A stretch of 64,000 nucleotides of DNA from NCBI RefSeq assembly GCF_018332455.1, contig NZ_BOPZ01000018.1, positions 1 through 64,000 of the forward strand. Reading direction: 5' to 3'. Position 1 is the first letter of the stretch. Every line of letters begins with the position of its first letter. This stretch comes from Clostridium polyendosporum. Its GTDB lineage: Bacteria; Bacillota; Clostridia; Clostridiales; Clostridiaceae. The notes beneath the pieces are model-generated. The model had not been told where the DNA came from. It made no database searches and worked only from the letters and a program-made list of their open reading frames with translations. Below, in pieces: positions 1-9,106 of this stretch. The translations under genes and the position numbers were made by a program.

Positions 1-112
1 GTAACAGATAAATCGCGTGTGGCAGATCGTACAGACGCCATTTAGGCGTGGCTAGTAATAAAGGGCTACGCCCGTTAATGAAAAACCTCCGGCTAGGCCG
101 GAGGATATTTAT
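1..112 (+). other. GC-rich hairpin segment ending in a strong stem-loop
   Basis: This edge segment is visibly richer in G+C than the following A/T-rich DNA. It holds three consecutive hairpins: ACGCC/GGCGT around 35-50, GGGC/GCCC around 68-74, and a strong CCTCCGGC/GCCGGAGG stem at about 86-104. Frame 1 stays open from the window edge to a TAG at 43-45, so up to 14 codons of a gene truncated by the edge are possible. I recognise neither a protein nor an RNA family. It could be the 3' end of a structured RNA, an insertion-sequence end, or a gene tail plus terminator. Confidence 0.4.
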
Positions 113-113
113 T

Positions 114-202
114 ACTCTTTAGACCAGTTATAAAATTGAAGAATTGTAGATAACTTGAAAATGGAATTTAGACGGCCAGTTTAATTACGACACCTAAAGA
201 GT
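114..202. repeat. 89-bp two-copy element, copy 1
   Basis: The element is bounded by ACTCTTTA (114-121) and TAAAGAGT (195-202), an exact inverted repeat. The interior is close to 90% identical by eye to 12159-12247, including the shared block GACGGCCAGTTTAATTACGA, and both copies are followed by an A-rich tail (aaaaataaaat). It sits directly downstream of the GC-rich hairpins and directly upstream of a repeat-A relic that lacks its left end. It may be a small mobile element or a structured RNA. Confidence 0.65.
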
Positions 203-211
203 AAAAAATAA

Positions 212-290
212 AATTAAGAATTTTAAAAAAATATTAAGTGCTCAGACTTTTGCTTAAAATTCGTTAATAATTGAAGGTGTTTATCTTTAA
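212..290. repeat. Repeat A relic, left end missing
   Basis: The internal stem (AGAATTTTA ... TAAAATTCG) and right terminus (attgaaggtgtttatcttta) match the A copy near 32840-32910. The left terminus is absent; the 89-bp element occupies its place, which suggests replacement or insertion. Confidence 0.55.
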
Positions 291-386
291 TAAGTTCTAT
301 ATCTAATCAATTTTATTTATATATGTAACCACTTTATAATTTTATAATATTCTAATAGTATGAGTATTATTTAAATTGGAGGAACT

Positions 387-1331
387 ATGCAGAATAAAAC
401 ACCATTTAGCACCTTTGGAACAGACTTGAATGAATTTATAACTGGTGTAGACTTTCAGGTGCTAGCAAGAACAGTAGATTTCGTATACTTAAGATCTTCA
501 GGTTCTGGAACAGGTCGGTTTAGAGTAGATCAAAAGTTTTTTGAGTATGCAGTTGCGTGTAGAAGGTTTGGAATTCCCGTAGGTGCATATCATTATGCGC
601 TTCCTTCTGAAGATATTACTACAGCAGATAGTCAATGTGATGATTTTATAAACATACTTAGACAAGTGTTCGGGGATTATGGTGATTTGTTCCCAGTAGT
701 AGATGTAGAAGCACCACTAGATAACACAATATCAGTACCTGCAATGGTAAACTGGATAGATAGGTTTAGAAAAAGATTTGAACAGAAGACAAGAAGAAGG
801 CTTATGCTTTATACAGGGTTATTCTTTATAAATCTTTATGGAGATTTTTATATTCCCGGAAGAGGATTCCCTCTTAGTGATATGCCTCTTTGGATAGCTA
901 TGTATCAAGAGATTGCAGGTAATCCGCCAGTACCACCAGATGTTGGAGGATGGACGAGATGGAGAGTTTGGCAGTTTACAGAGGAGGGAAATATTGCAGG
1001 TGTAAATCGTCCTGTTGATTTAAATTGGGGACCAGATAGTATAGACTTTTTAGCACCGCCATCAGATGTTGCTGGTCTATATGCTAGAGTAGATAATAAA
1101 AATATCTATGTATCATGGAACAAGAATCCGAACAAAGATTTATTAGGATATAATATATTTGTAAACAGTAATTATGCAGGAACTCTTGGAAAAAATGATA
1201 TTTATTTTGTTATTCCAAGGTCTAGGTTCTACCTTCCTAAGGGCAAACCAATTGAAATAGGTATAGAAGCATTTGATTTTGATGGTGATTTTTCAAAAAA
1301 TAGAACTAAATATACTATTAGGACAACTTAA
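387..1331 (+). CDS. GH25 lysozyme-like glycoside hydrolase
   Basis: A 314-residue protein with the GH25 (Chalaropsis-type lysozyme) fold over residues 10-222. Visible landmarks are the N-terminal GTDLNEF strand with an Asp, RSSGSG, the GAYHY strand at 66-70, the acidic catalytic pair region VVDVEAP (D106, E108) and a C-terminal WQF/DLNW segment. Family members cleave the MurNAc-GlcNAc bond of peptidoglycan. Residues 225-314 look like a fibronectin-III-type beta domain. No signal peptide or membrane segment is seen, so it may leave the cell by lysis, be a spore protein, or be phage-derived. The start is set by GGAGGA seven bases upstream. The gene stands alone and is followed by repeat DNA and a terminator. 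I am confident of the fold, less so of the biological role. Confidence 0.8.
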   Translation: MQNKTPFSTFGTDLNEFITGVDFQVLARTVDFVYLRSSGSGTGRFRVDQKFFEYAVACRRFGIPVGAYHYALPSEDITTADSQCDDFINILRQVFGDYGDLFPVVDVEAPLDNTISVPAMVNWIDRFRKRFEQKTRRRLMLYTGLFFINLYGDFYIPGRGFPLSDMPLWIAMYQEIAGNPPVPPDVGGWTRWRVWQFTEEGNIAGVNRPVDLNWGPDSIDFLAPPSDVAGLYARVDNKNIYVSWNKNPNKDLLGYNIFVNSNYAGTLGKNDIYFVIPRSRFYLPKGKPIEIGIEAFDFDGDFSKNRTKYTIRTT

Positions 1332-1355
1332 GATGAAGATATGTTGAGCGGTAAG

Positions 1356-1530
1356 TCTATATATACAAGTTGGTAGTAAAGATAGATAATTTTAATCCTT
1401 TATGAACTTGTATATGTGAATTATAAATTTAGTTATGAAGTTGTATATCTTAATTTGAGCTAGATTTCACTTCGTAAAATGACAGTAGATTAATTCAGTT
1501 AAGAAGTTGTTTACCTATAGATAATTTATA
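1356..1530. repeat. Composite repeat A/B cluster
   Basis: Contains several A-type ends (gaacttgtatat; tatgaagttgtatatctta; aagaagttgtttaccta) and a B-type right half (gagctagatttcacttcgtaaaatgacagta). It appears to be at least two A insertions around a B copy, partly decayed. Confidence 0.55.
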
Positions 1531-1540
1531 TATAAATAAT

Positions 1541-1567
1541 AAAAGGTGGCATTCAAGCCACCTTTTA
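1541..1567 (+). terminator. Terminator hairpin after the GH25 gene
   Basis: AAAAGGTGGC / GCCACCTTTT stem with a six-base loop and a short T-run; it separates the GH25 gene and repeat cluster from the VanW gene. Confidence 0.75.
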
Positions 1568-1739
1568 TTGCTATCATTTTACTAGATAGAATTTGAATAT
1601 ATTCTATGTTTATTTGAATTTAGTTGGTAACTTATATTATTTATTACTAGAAAAAATAATAAGCTTTGAAAGATTATTTATATTAGATATATTTTGTAGT
1701 ATAATAGTTTTTACATGGGTTCAGAGAGGAGAAAGATGT

Positions 1740-3338
1740 ATGAGCAAAGGATGGAAAATGAGTAACAGCTTTAAGTGGGCAGTGATTGGCACCACAGCGG
1801 TAGTTGTTATTGGAGTTGCAGGATTTTCTGTTTATGCTGCTACAATAAAAAATGAAGTAGCAAAGTGGGAAAATAAAATATATCCAGGGGTAAAGGTAGA
1901 TGGCGTTGATTTATCAGGCAAAACTAAGGAAGAGGCCATTGAAATACTAAATAGAAACTTTTCAAATACTATAAAAGATAAAAAGCTGTTAGTTAAGGCT
2001 CTTGACAAAAAGTTTGAACTTGATTATTCAAAAATTGACCCTCAATGTAATGTAGAAGAAGCAGTTGATGAGGCTTTAAAAGAAGGAAAAAATTTAGGTT
2101 TATTTAAGAAAAATAGCATTATTAATAATGGTGCTAACAAGGATTTATCGTTAAATTTTAAATATGATGAAGAGAAGCTTAAAAGCTTTGAACAAGATAT
2201 AGAAAGTAATGTAAATAAGGATTTTAAAAATGCCTCTATAAGAATAAATAGTGGTCAAGTAAGTATTCAACCGGAAGAGATTGGCTATAAGATTAACGTA
2301 GAAGAGCTGGATAAATTAATTAAGGACAAGATTTCTGGTAAAATTGTTGAAAATGCTGAGATAGACGTTAATGTTGAAAAAATTCAGCCAACGGTAACTA
2401 AGGATGCTTTATCTAAAATAAATGGAAATATTTCATCTTTTTCTACAGATTTTTCACGTAACTCAACTGCACAGAGAGCAACTAATGTAACTCTTGCAAC
2501 AAACTTTCTTAACGGTAAACTTCTTATGCCAGGAGAGACATTTAGTTATAATCAAACAGTAGGAGAGAGAACTGCAGCAAGAGGATTCCAGGATGCATCC
2601 ATATTCGTAGGAGATAAGGTGGAACAAGGTATTGGTGGAGGTATATGCCAAGTTTCAACAACTTTATATAGAGCAGTTATGAGGGCTGGGATAAAGTCTA
2701 CTGAAAGAATCAATCACTCTATGCCAACGAGCTATTCTCCTTTAGGACTTGATGCTACTGTTGTATGGGGAGCACTAGATTATAAGTTTAAGAATTCATA
2801 TGATTTTCCAATTTATATTGAAGCATATACAAGTAATCAAAATGTAATAATAAATTTATATGGAAATGTAGAAGGTATGGGTGGAAAAACCTATGAACTA
2901 TATGCTGAAACATTAGAACAATACCAACCAAACATAACAAAGGTAAATGATTCTAATCTTGCAGACGGTCAAACTCAATGGGATAAGCAACCTGTCACAG
3001 GATATAAGGTAAAGTCATATCTAGTAACATATCAAAATGGAAAAGAAATAAATAGAGAAAATATAGCTACGGATACATACAGAAAAGTTGATGGAGTAAT
3101 GAAGGTAGGAATTAAGAAGACACAGACGCAAGCTCAATCACAGACAAAGGTTACACAACCACAGGTTAAACAATCACAGGTTAAACAATCTCAAACTCAA
3201 TCACAACCACAGGCTGCGCAGTCGCAATCAAAACCTACTGAAGCATCACCGCAATCACAACCTTCAGTAAATCAACAAAATCAGCAAAAACAACAAACTG
3301 AACAAACTCAACAGAAACAATCAGAGCAGAAAAATTAA
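1740..3338 (+). CDS. VanW-domain membrane-anchored cell-wall protein
   Basis: A 532-residue protein with an N-terminal membrane anchor (about residues 12-35). Next come two peptidoglycan-binding-4-like segments (YPGVKVDGVDLSGKT, then a second weaker copy), a VanW domain (about 235-385, with MPGETFSYN, GGGICQVSTTLY and the HSMP segment), a G5-like segment and a long Gln/Ser/Thr-rich tail. VanW-type proteins are linked to the cell wall, but their biochemistry is not settled. The frame is open for 49 more codons upstream, but ATG 1740 has AGAGAGGAG at a good distance, and a TATAAT lies at 1700-1705, inside the longer reading. The hydrophilic tail probably spans or associates with the wall. It is a single-gene unit. 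Confidence 0.85.
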   Translation: MSKGWKMSNSFKWAVIGTTAVVVIGVAGFSVYAATIKNEVAKWENKIYPGVKVDGVDLSGKTKEEAIEILNRNFSNTIKDKKLLVKALDKKFELDYSKIDPQCNVEEAVDEALKEGKNLGLFKKNSIINNGANKDLSLNFKYDEEKLKSFEQDIESNVNKDFKNASIRINSGQVSIQPEEIGYKINVEELDKLIKDKISGKIVENAEIDVNVEKIQPTVTKDALSKINGNISSFSTDFSRNSTAQRATNVTLATNFLNGKLLMPGETFSYNQTVGERTAARGFQDASIFVGDKVEQGIGGGICQVSTTLYRAVMRAGIKSTERINHSMPTSYSPLGLDATVVWGALDYKFKNSYDFPIYIEAYTSNQNVIINLYGNVEGMGGKTYELYAETLEQYQPNITKVNDSNLADGQTQWDKQPVTGYKVKSYLVTYQNGKEINRENIATDTYRKVDGVMKVGIKKTQTQAQSQTKVTQPQVKQSQVKQSQTQSQPQAAQSQSKPTEASPQSQPSVNQQNQQKQQTEQTQQKQSEQKN

Positions 3339-3344
3339 TATGTG

Positions 3345-3386
3345 GATATACAACTTCATAAGTAAAATTATAATTCATGAAAAAGC
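3345..3386. repeat. Repeat A left half fused to the VanW terminator
   Basis: The left A terminus (ggatatacaacttcataa) and the start of the internal stem (aattcatgaaaaagca) are present, but the usual GCATTGCATGTCGAGGC core is replaced by a terminator stem. The terminator appears to have grown out of the repeat. Confidence 0.6.
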
Positions 3387-3407
3387 AGCTTCTAAGGCTG
3401 CTTTTTT
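3381..3407 (+). terminator. Terminator after the VanW gene
   Basis: AAAAGCAGC / GCTGCTTTTTT stem-loop with a T-run; its 5' arm overlaps the end of the repeat A relic. Confidence 0.8.
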
Positions 3408-3550
3408 GCTTAATAGTAGAATTATATGTATCTCAGCCGTAAAGAAGTAGATTTGAGAGAAATCATTTTTGTTGAATAGCTTAGCTTTATTTTATAAAAA
3501 TATGTTTTAAATGTATTATTCTTTGAGTATGTGCAATAATTAGTAAATAT

Positions 3551-3598
3551 GGATATACAACTTCATAATTGAATTAAGAATTTAAGTTGTGTATCTTT
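3551..3598. repeat. Short repeat A (end-to-end palindrome)
   Basis: GATATACAACTT and AAGTTGTGTATC arms separated by about 20 bases; the minimal form of family A, ending just upstream of the MoxR start codon. Confidence 0.7.
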
Positions 3599-3612
3599 AA
3601 AAACACATATGC

Positions 3613-4581
3613 ATGGGAGTAATAAGTAATATTATGAGAGAAAGAGAGATCTTAATAAAGATCATAAATAATCTTAATAAAGTAATTATAGGTAAAGAGA
3701 AGGAGATATTTAATATTTTAAAAGGAATACTTTCTAATGGTCATATACTAATTGAAGATATTCCAGGTGTAGGGAAGACTACTATGGTAAAAGCATTAGC
3801 AAAAACCATAGATCTATCTTATAGTAGAATACAATTTACTCCAGATTTACTTCCTTCAGATATAACGGGTGTATCTATTTATAACCAGAAATCTATGGAA
3901 TTTGAATTTAAAAAGGGGCCTATATTTTCTAATATTGTTCTTGCTGATGAAATTAACAGAACTTCACCTAAAACGCAATCAGCTCTGCTTGAAGTTATGG
4001 AAGAAAATCAAATATCAGAGGGAGGTAGAACTTATAAGTTGGCATTTCCTTTCATGGTATTTGCTACCAAAAATCCTATAGATTATGAAGGAACATATAG
4101 TCTTCCTGAGGCACAGCTAGATAGATTTCTTATAAGAATAGAGCTTGGATATCCATCAGAAGAGGATGAAGTTAAAATTTTAGAGATTTATAATAAGGAA
4201 AATCCTTTACATAATTTAGAGAGTGTAGTAACAAGAGAAGATATAATTTATATTCAGAATGAGGTAAGAAAAGTAAAGGTGTTAAGTAAGATTAATGAAT
4301 ATATTGTTAAAATAGCAGCTAAAACTAGAAATAATAAATATGTAACTCTTGGAGTTAGTACAAGAGCTATACTTGCTCTTCAAAGAGTAGCTCAAGCTAG
4401 TGCCCTTATAGAAGGTAGAAAATATGTAACTCCTGAAGACATTAAAGAAAATGCTTCTTTAGTTTTAAGTCATAGAATACTATTATCTCCATTAGGAAAG
4501 GCGGAAGGTTATAGGGGAAGTGAGTTAATAGAAGAGATACTAAAGACAGTAGATGTACCGAAGGTGGACTTAAATGATTAA
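3613..4581 (+). CDS. MoxR-family AAA+ ATPase
   Basis: About 322 residues with Walker A GVGKTT near residue 57, Walker B LADEINR near residue 115, the sensor segment FATKNP and a C-terminal lid, all typical of MoxR ATPases. These act as chaperone-like ATPases, often with DUF58 and transglutaminase partners, which are the next two genes here. The start is uncertain: ATG 3613 has no clear Shine-Dalgarno site, while ATG 3634 has GGGAG about 14 bases upstream. The stop overlaps the DUF58 start by 8 bp, which implies translational coupling. No substrate can be read from the sequence. Confidence 0.9.
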   Translation: MGVISNIMREREILIKIINNLNKVIIGKEKEIFNILKGILSNGHILIEDIPGVGKTTMVKALAKTIDLSYSRIQFTPDLLPSDITGVSIYNQKSMEFEFKKGPIFSNIVLADEINRTSPKTQSALLEVMEENQISEGGRTYKLAFPFMVFATKNPIDYEGTYSLPEAQLDRFLIRIELGYPSEEDEVKILEIYNKENPLHNLESVVTREDIIYIQNEVRKVKVLSKINEYIVKIAAKTRNNKYVTLGVSTRAILALQRVAQASALIEGRKYVTPEDIKENASLVLSHRILLSPLGKAEGYRGSELIEEILKTVDVPKVDLND

Positions 4582-5746
4582 GATAAATTTAAGATATGTA
4601 CTATTTTTATCGATTTCTTTTATTTTTGTTTATGCGCTGGGAGAATTTTTGGCTTATATGATATTTTATATGTTATTAGTTCCATTTATATTAAGTTTTA
4701 TTACAATTATTGTACTAAGATTTAGTGTTAAGATTACACATGATAATGTTAGCAGATATTATAGTTGTGGAGAAAAAGAAATTTTTAGTACCTATATTAC
4801 AAGTAAAATTCCTTTTCTTTTTACTTACTGTAATATTAGAAACGAAGCAATTCATTATATTAATAGGGAATATGTGGGTGATGCAATAACTTTATTTTTA
4901 AATAGTAATAAAATAATTTCTAATGAAGTAAAGTTTTTAAACAGAGGAAAATATGATTTTGGCAAGTATGAGATTTCTTTTAATGACATGTTTGGAATTT
5001 TTCAAGTTACATTAAAACTAGATACAGGTTTTTATGTAAAGGTTTATCCTAGGTTGTATGATATAAATTTTATATTTTTTAATAGAAATGATATTACAAA
5101 TAATATGCTATCTATAAAAAATAACATCTGTGATTTATATTCAATAAGAGATATGAGAAAGTATACGAAAGGTGATGATTTAAGGTTTATTAGCTGGAAG
5201 GTCAGTGCAAAACTTAATGAACTTTACGTAAAGAACTTTGATAGGATATATGTACAAGGGTTTAGTATATTTTTGGATATGAATAAAGATGTTTTTAGTG
5301 CAGATTCAAAAGGAGTAAATGAGGAAAGTCTTATAGATTTTTGTGTTTCGCTCAGTTATATGCTTATGAAAAAAAATGTTAAACTATATGTTTACATAAA
5401 TAATAAAAAATCAGAAATTTTTAAAATAAATAATAGTGATCAATATAATAATCTCCTTAAGTACTTTTTAGAAAATAAAAGTGAGGGTATAACATCTATT
5501 ATTAACTATATAAATTGCCAAATATTCAAACTTTCAATGAGCTTATCTTTGGGAATCATAACTTATACTCTTTCTAATTTCATAGAGCATTATGTAGTAG
5601 AAATTAGTGAAAAGATGTATTCTATAATAATATTTTATATAGATAATGATATAGGGAATGAAGGAATTTCAAGGTTAAATAAACTTGGTATTAGCTGTAT
5701 AGAAATACCTAAAGGTTCTGAAGAAAATGAAGTGATGAAGCCCTAA
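4574..5746 (+). CDS. DUF58-domain protein
   Basis: A 390-residue protein with two N-terminal membrane helices (about residues 6-50) and a DUF58 core around residue 195 with the family pattern IRDMRKYTKGDDLRFISWK. DUF58 proteins are usually encoded between a MoxR ATPase and a transglutaminase-like membrane protein, exactly as here. A von Willebrand-A-like fold with possible metal binding is known for relatives, but the molecular task is unclear. It overlaps moxR by 8 bp and is followed after 27 bp by the transglutaminase gene. Inference: the three form a cell-envelope complex. Confidence 0.85.
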   Translation: MIKINLRYVLFLSISFIFVYALGEFLAYMIFYMLLVPFILSFITIIVLRFSVKITHDNVSRYYSCGEKEIFSTYITSKIPFLFTYCNIRNEAIHYINREYVGDAITLFLNSNKIISNEVKFLNRGKYDFGKYEISFNDMFGIFQVTLKLDTGFYVKVYPRLYDINFIFFNRNDITNNMLSIKNNICDLYSIRDMRKYTKGDDLRFISWKVSAKLNELYVKNFDRIYVQGFSIFLDMNKDVFSADSKGVNEESLIDFCVSLSYMLMKKNVKLYVYINNKKSEIFKINNSDQYNNLLKYFLENKSEGITSIINYINCQIFKLSMSLSLGIITYTLSNFIEHYVVEISEKMYSIIIFYIDNDIGNEGISRLNKLGISCIEIPKGSEENEVMKP

Positions 5747-5773
5747 GGAATTAATAAAAGGCAGGTGAATTAG

Positions 5774-8011
5774 GTGTTATGGTTTAAAGAAAATAAGAGA
5801 AATATTTTTATAGTGCTTTTAAATATTATGCTTGCAGTAATTATACTTAGGGATTGTCTTCTTATTAATAGTGTTAATTACATTTATATAATATATTATT
5901 TATTTATTGGAGTATTTATTTATTGGATATACGATTATAAAATAAAATCTCTGGAAAAAAGAATTCTTTTGACAATGGTGTTAATATCGGCACTTTTAGT
6001 TTATGTCATTATATTTAGAGATAAGGTGATATCGTTCATAACAGTAGATATAGTAAATAATATAGAAAAAATTGATCTGCTCCTTATAAATAGAAAAACA
6101 ACAGAATTTTATATGTATAAATCAGTTATAACTCTTTTTATACCTCTTATAGTAATATTGTCATTGTGGTTTGTAAGAAGAGGACTTGGTAATATTTTAA
6201 TTATTGCTATTCTATTTATTTTAATATTTTATTGGTGTCTCGGATATCATGATGAGATAAAGAAGAACCTTAATAAATATATTTTTGTAAGTTTGATAAC
6301 TTATGGAGTGAATTATTTAAATGTTTATATAAAAAGAGCAGCGAAATTTTCAATAAAAAATAATTTAAAACTACGCAATATATTTATAGCTATTTTTATT
6401 ATGGTAGGTTGCATATCTTTAGTAATTCCTGTACTTCCACAAGGAAAGCCGAGTAAATATACTAAAAGATTAAAATCTAGTATAGGAAAAGTAATAGGTG
6501 AAGGTACAGCACAAGAGAGTAATAAGGATAAGTATGGATATTCTTTAGGAAAGTCAGGATATTCTGATTCATCCAAAAAGTTAGGGGGAACAATTTCTGT
6601 TGATAATAAAGAGGTTTTTAGAGTTGAATATAATGGGCGTATTAAGAACCCTTCATTTTATCTAAAGGGAAGTATAAAAGATAATTATACTGGTAAGGCA
6701 TGGTTTAATACATTTAAGATAATTGAAAAAGGGGATAGTTTTGTACCTTATTATAATGGCGAATTCGCTTCATGGGCAGGAGAAGAAGAAAGTATAGTAA
6801 TATATCCAGATAATATTAACACATCAATTTTTTTTACTCCTAACTATCCTAAGATGATTACAAATTACACTAACTCTCAGGAGGAAATATATTTAGATAG
6901 GGCTAATGGAATATTTTATGCACATAAGAGTAACAAATTCCCTTATGAGGTTAACTTTTATAACTATGAACTTATAAGTAAAGATTTTAATCAGATGAGT
7001 TTTTCTAAAGATGCTTATATAATAAATATAGGGGATTTATCTAAGTATCTCCAATTACCTGATACAATTACTGAAAGAACTGTAAATTTAGTTTATGATA
7101 TTGTACAAGGTGCATCAACTAATTATGATAAGGCTAAGAGAATAAGAGATTATCTTATAAAAAATTATACATACAGTCTTCAAGTTTCAGAAGTTCCAGA
7201 ACAAGCAGACTTTGTAGATCATTTTTTGTTTGAAGAGAAAAAAGGATACTGTGTTTATTTTGCAAGTGCAATGACTATTATGTGTAGAATTGCAGGTATA
7301 CCATCAAAGTATGTAGAAGGTTTTAAAATGAGTACCAGAAAAGCATTTGATGATAAGTATTTAGTTACTAATGAGGATGCTCATGCTTGGACAGAAATCT
7401 ATTTATTTTCAAACAAAGATGATAAAATTATACAAAGTGGAGCTATCTTAGTACAGATGGATGCCTCCACAACTCCTAATGAATTAAAAAACAAAAAAAA
7501 TGAGGAGAATAAATTAGAAAATCTTATCGAACAGGAGAAGACTAATATTGCTTATGAGCCTAAAGCTAGTATGGAAAAAAGCATAGTAGAAAAGTTTTAT
7601 GAAAAAGTTGTTAAACAAATTACATTTATAAAGTGGAAAGAAGTCAATAGTACTATTGCAATAATATTAATCTTATACTTATGTGCAAGAATTTATTGTG
7701 TTAGGAATACTAGAATAAGGGTGTTAGGTAATAGAAGCAATATTCCATTATATATATATACTCAAAAGAGACTAGAGAAAATCGGCATATATAAGAATTC
7801 AACGGAAACAGATATAGAGTTTGGTAAAAAAATAAATGACGTAGAGCTTTCAAATAAAGTATGCTTTTTAATTGAAGTTATTTATGGTGAGTTTTACGGA
7901 GGAATAAGAGATACGGAGTTTAATAAACAAGAATTCTATGAATTTATTGAAGGATACATAAAAATGTCACAGCGAACCATTAGATACTACTTGAAAAAGT
8001 ATATAATATAA
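5774..8011 (+). CDS. Transglutaminase-like membrane protein
   Basis: 745 residues. The N-terminal third holds several hydrophobic helices, followed by an extracytoplasmic region with a transglutaminase-like catalytic triad: Cys in KKGYCVYFASAMT (about residue 495), His in NEDAHAWTEIY and Asp in MDASTTP. One more helix (near residue 635) leads to a cytoplasmic C-terminal domain of the DUF4129 type. The start is GTG 5774, supported by AGGTG six bases upstream. It closes the MoxR-DUF58-transglutaminase operon. Relatives may act as proteases or transamidases at the envelope; no substrate is known here. The stop codon abuts a repeat B relic. Confidence 0.85.
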   Translation: MLWFKENKRNIFIVLLNIMLAVIILRDCLLINSVNYIYIIYYLFIGVFIYWIYDYKIKSLEKRILLTMVLISALLVYVIIFRDKVISFITVDIVNNIEKIDLLLINRKTTEFYMYKSVITLFIPLIVILSLWFVRRGLGNILIIAILFILIFYWCLGYHDEIKKNLNKYIFVSLITYGVNYLNVYIKRAAKFSIKNNLKLRNIFIAIFIMVGCISLVIPVLPQGKPSKYTKRLKSSIGKVIGEGTAQESNKDKYGYSLGKSGYSDSSKKLGGTISVDNKEVFRVEYNGRIKNPSFYLKGSIKDNYTGKAWFNTFKIIEKGDSFVPYYNGEFASWAGEEESIVIYPDNINTSIFFTPNYPKMITNYTNSQEEIYLDRANGIFYAHKSNKFPYEVNFYNYELISKDFNQMSFSKDAYIINIGDLSKYLQLPDTITERTVNLVYDIVQGASTNYDKAKRIRDYLIKNYTYSLQVSEVPEQADFVDHFLFEEKKGYCVYFASAMTIMCRIAGIPSKYVEGFKMSTRKAFDDKYLVTNEDAHAWTEIYLFSNKDDKIIQSGAILVQMDASTTPNELKNKKNEENKLENLIEQEKTNIAYEPKASMEKSIVEKFYEKVVKQITFIKWKEVNSTIAIILILYLCARIYCVRNTRIRVLGNRSNIPLYIYTQKRLEKIGIYKNSTETDIEFGKKINDVELSNKVCFLIEVIYGEFYGGIRDTEFNKQEFYEFIEGYIKMSQRTIRYYLKKYII

Positions 8012-8093
8012 TTAATAAAGTTGAGCATGCATCGAACCTGATAAAGATACACAACTTCAATCTTTAACGAATATGAACTTAGTTATATATAAA
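8011..8093. repeat. Repeat B left part with repeat A inserted
   Basis: AATAAAGTTGAGCATGCATC (reverse B end) begins at the transglutaminase stop codon and runs into an A left end (taaagatacacaacttcaat) and a degraded A right end (atgaacttagttatat). Confidence 0.6.
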
Positions 8094-8154
8094 TTTTGTT
8101 AAAAACAAAAACTATTATACAAATAATCAATTAAATAGTGTAGGAGAGATGATA

Positions 8155-8994
8155 ATGAAATATAAGCTTGTATGTGTAGATATGGATGGAACTCTTTTGA
8201 ATAAAAGAAGAAAAATATCAGAAGAAACAAAAAGAGTGTTGCAAAAGGCCCATGACCTTGGGGTGCATATAGTTATTACTACAGGAAGGGTATTTAATAA
8301 TGCTGCTTATTATTCTAATTTAATAGGGGTTAAATCACCGGTTATTGCCGCTAACGGAGCTATAATAAGAGAAAAGGATAAGGACGAGATTATTTATAAA
8401 AAAGATTTAGATAGAAACATATGTTTAGAAATATTTAAAATAGCAAAGAAGCATAATGTAACACCACATTATCATACTATGGAAAATATTTTTGTAGGCA
8501 ATAGGATACACAAATTCTTTGTGAATTTGCTTATCGCAAAACCTCTTCCGAAAGAACATGAAGTAGCTGTAACCTATATAGGTTCAATGAATCAATGGGA
8601 AGAGATATTTAAAACCCATGGAGGAGATATAGTTAAGTGTATAATTGTTCATCAGAGTGTTAGCAGACTTAAGAAAGTTAGAGAAGAGTTAGAAAAAATT
8701 AAAAATGTTGAGGTAGTAAGTTCTAATAAGTATAATATAGAAGTTATTGCTAAAGGAGTTTCAAAGGGTGGAGCAGTTGAAGCTTTAGCAAAATATTATG
8801 GGTTAAAAAGAGAAGAAGTAATATGCATTGGTGATAACGAAAATGATCTGAGTATGATTAAGTATGCGGGCTTAGGGGTGGCTATGGGAAATTCTATTGA
8901 CATTGTTAAAAAGAATGCGGATTATATAACTGACTCTAATGATAAGGATGGAGTGGCAAAGGTTATTAAAAAATTTATTTTGAATGAAGGCTAA
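8155..8994 (+). CDS. Cof-type HAD-IIB sugar-phosphatase-like hydrolase
   Basis: A 279-residue HAD hydrolase of the Cof/IIB subfamily. Motif I is VDMDGTLLN (nucleophile Asp near residue 8), motif II TTGRVF, motif III a conserved Lys (SKGGAVEAL), and motif IV the C-terminal GDNENDLSMI. IIB members dephosphorylate sugar phosphates, flavins or similar small molecules; the substrate cannot be told. ATG 8155 is preferred over ATG 8149 because AGGAGAG (8142-8148) lies at normal spacing only for the former. It is a single-gene unit before trmL. Confidence 0.9.
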   Translation: MKYKLVCVDMDGTLLNKRRKISEETKRVLQKAHDLGVHIVITTGRVFNNAAYYSNLIGVKSPVIAANGAIIREKDKDEIIYKKDLDRNICLEIFKIAKKHNVTPHYHTMENIFVGNRIHKFFVNLLIAKPLPKEHEVAVTYIGSMNQWEEIFKTHGGDIVKCIIVHQSVSRLKKVREELEKIKNVEVVSSNKYNIEVIAKGVSKGGAVEALAKYYGLKREEVICIGDNENDLSMIKYAGLGVAMGNSIDIVKKNADYITDSNDKDGVAKVIKKFILNEG

Positions 8995-9106
8995 TTTTAA
9001 AATAAAATAGTAGTTTTGACGAGAAATTGAAATTATTATATTATAAATAAGATGATAAAAAATAATTATCATATTTTATTTATAATACCTTTCGGAGGGA
9101 AGAGTC

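Noticed and set aside
114-202. Vector-like sequence, because GACGGCCAGT resembles a common sequencing primer site
   Set aside because: The match is only 10 bases, occurs in both native copies of the 89-bp element, and no other vector sequence is present.
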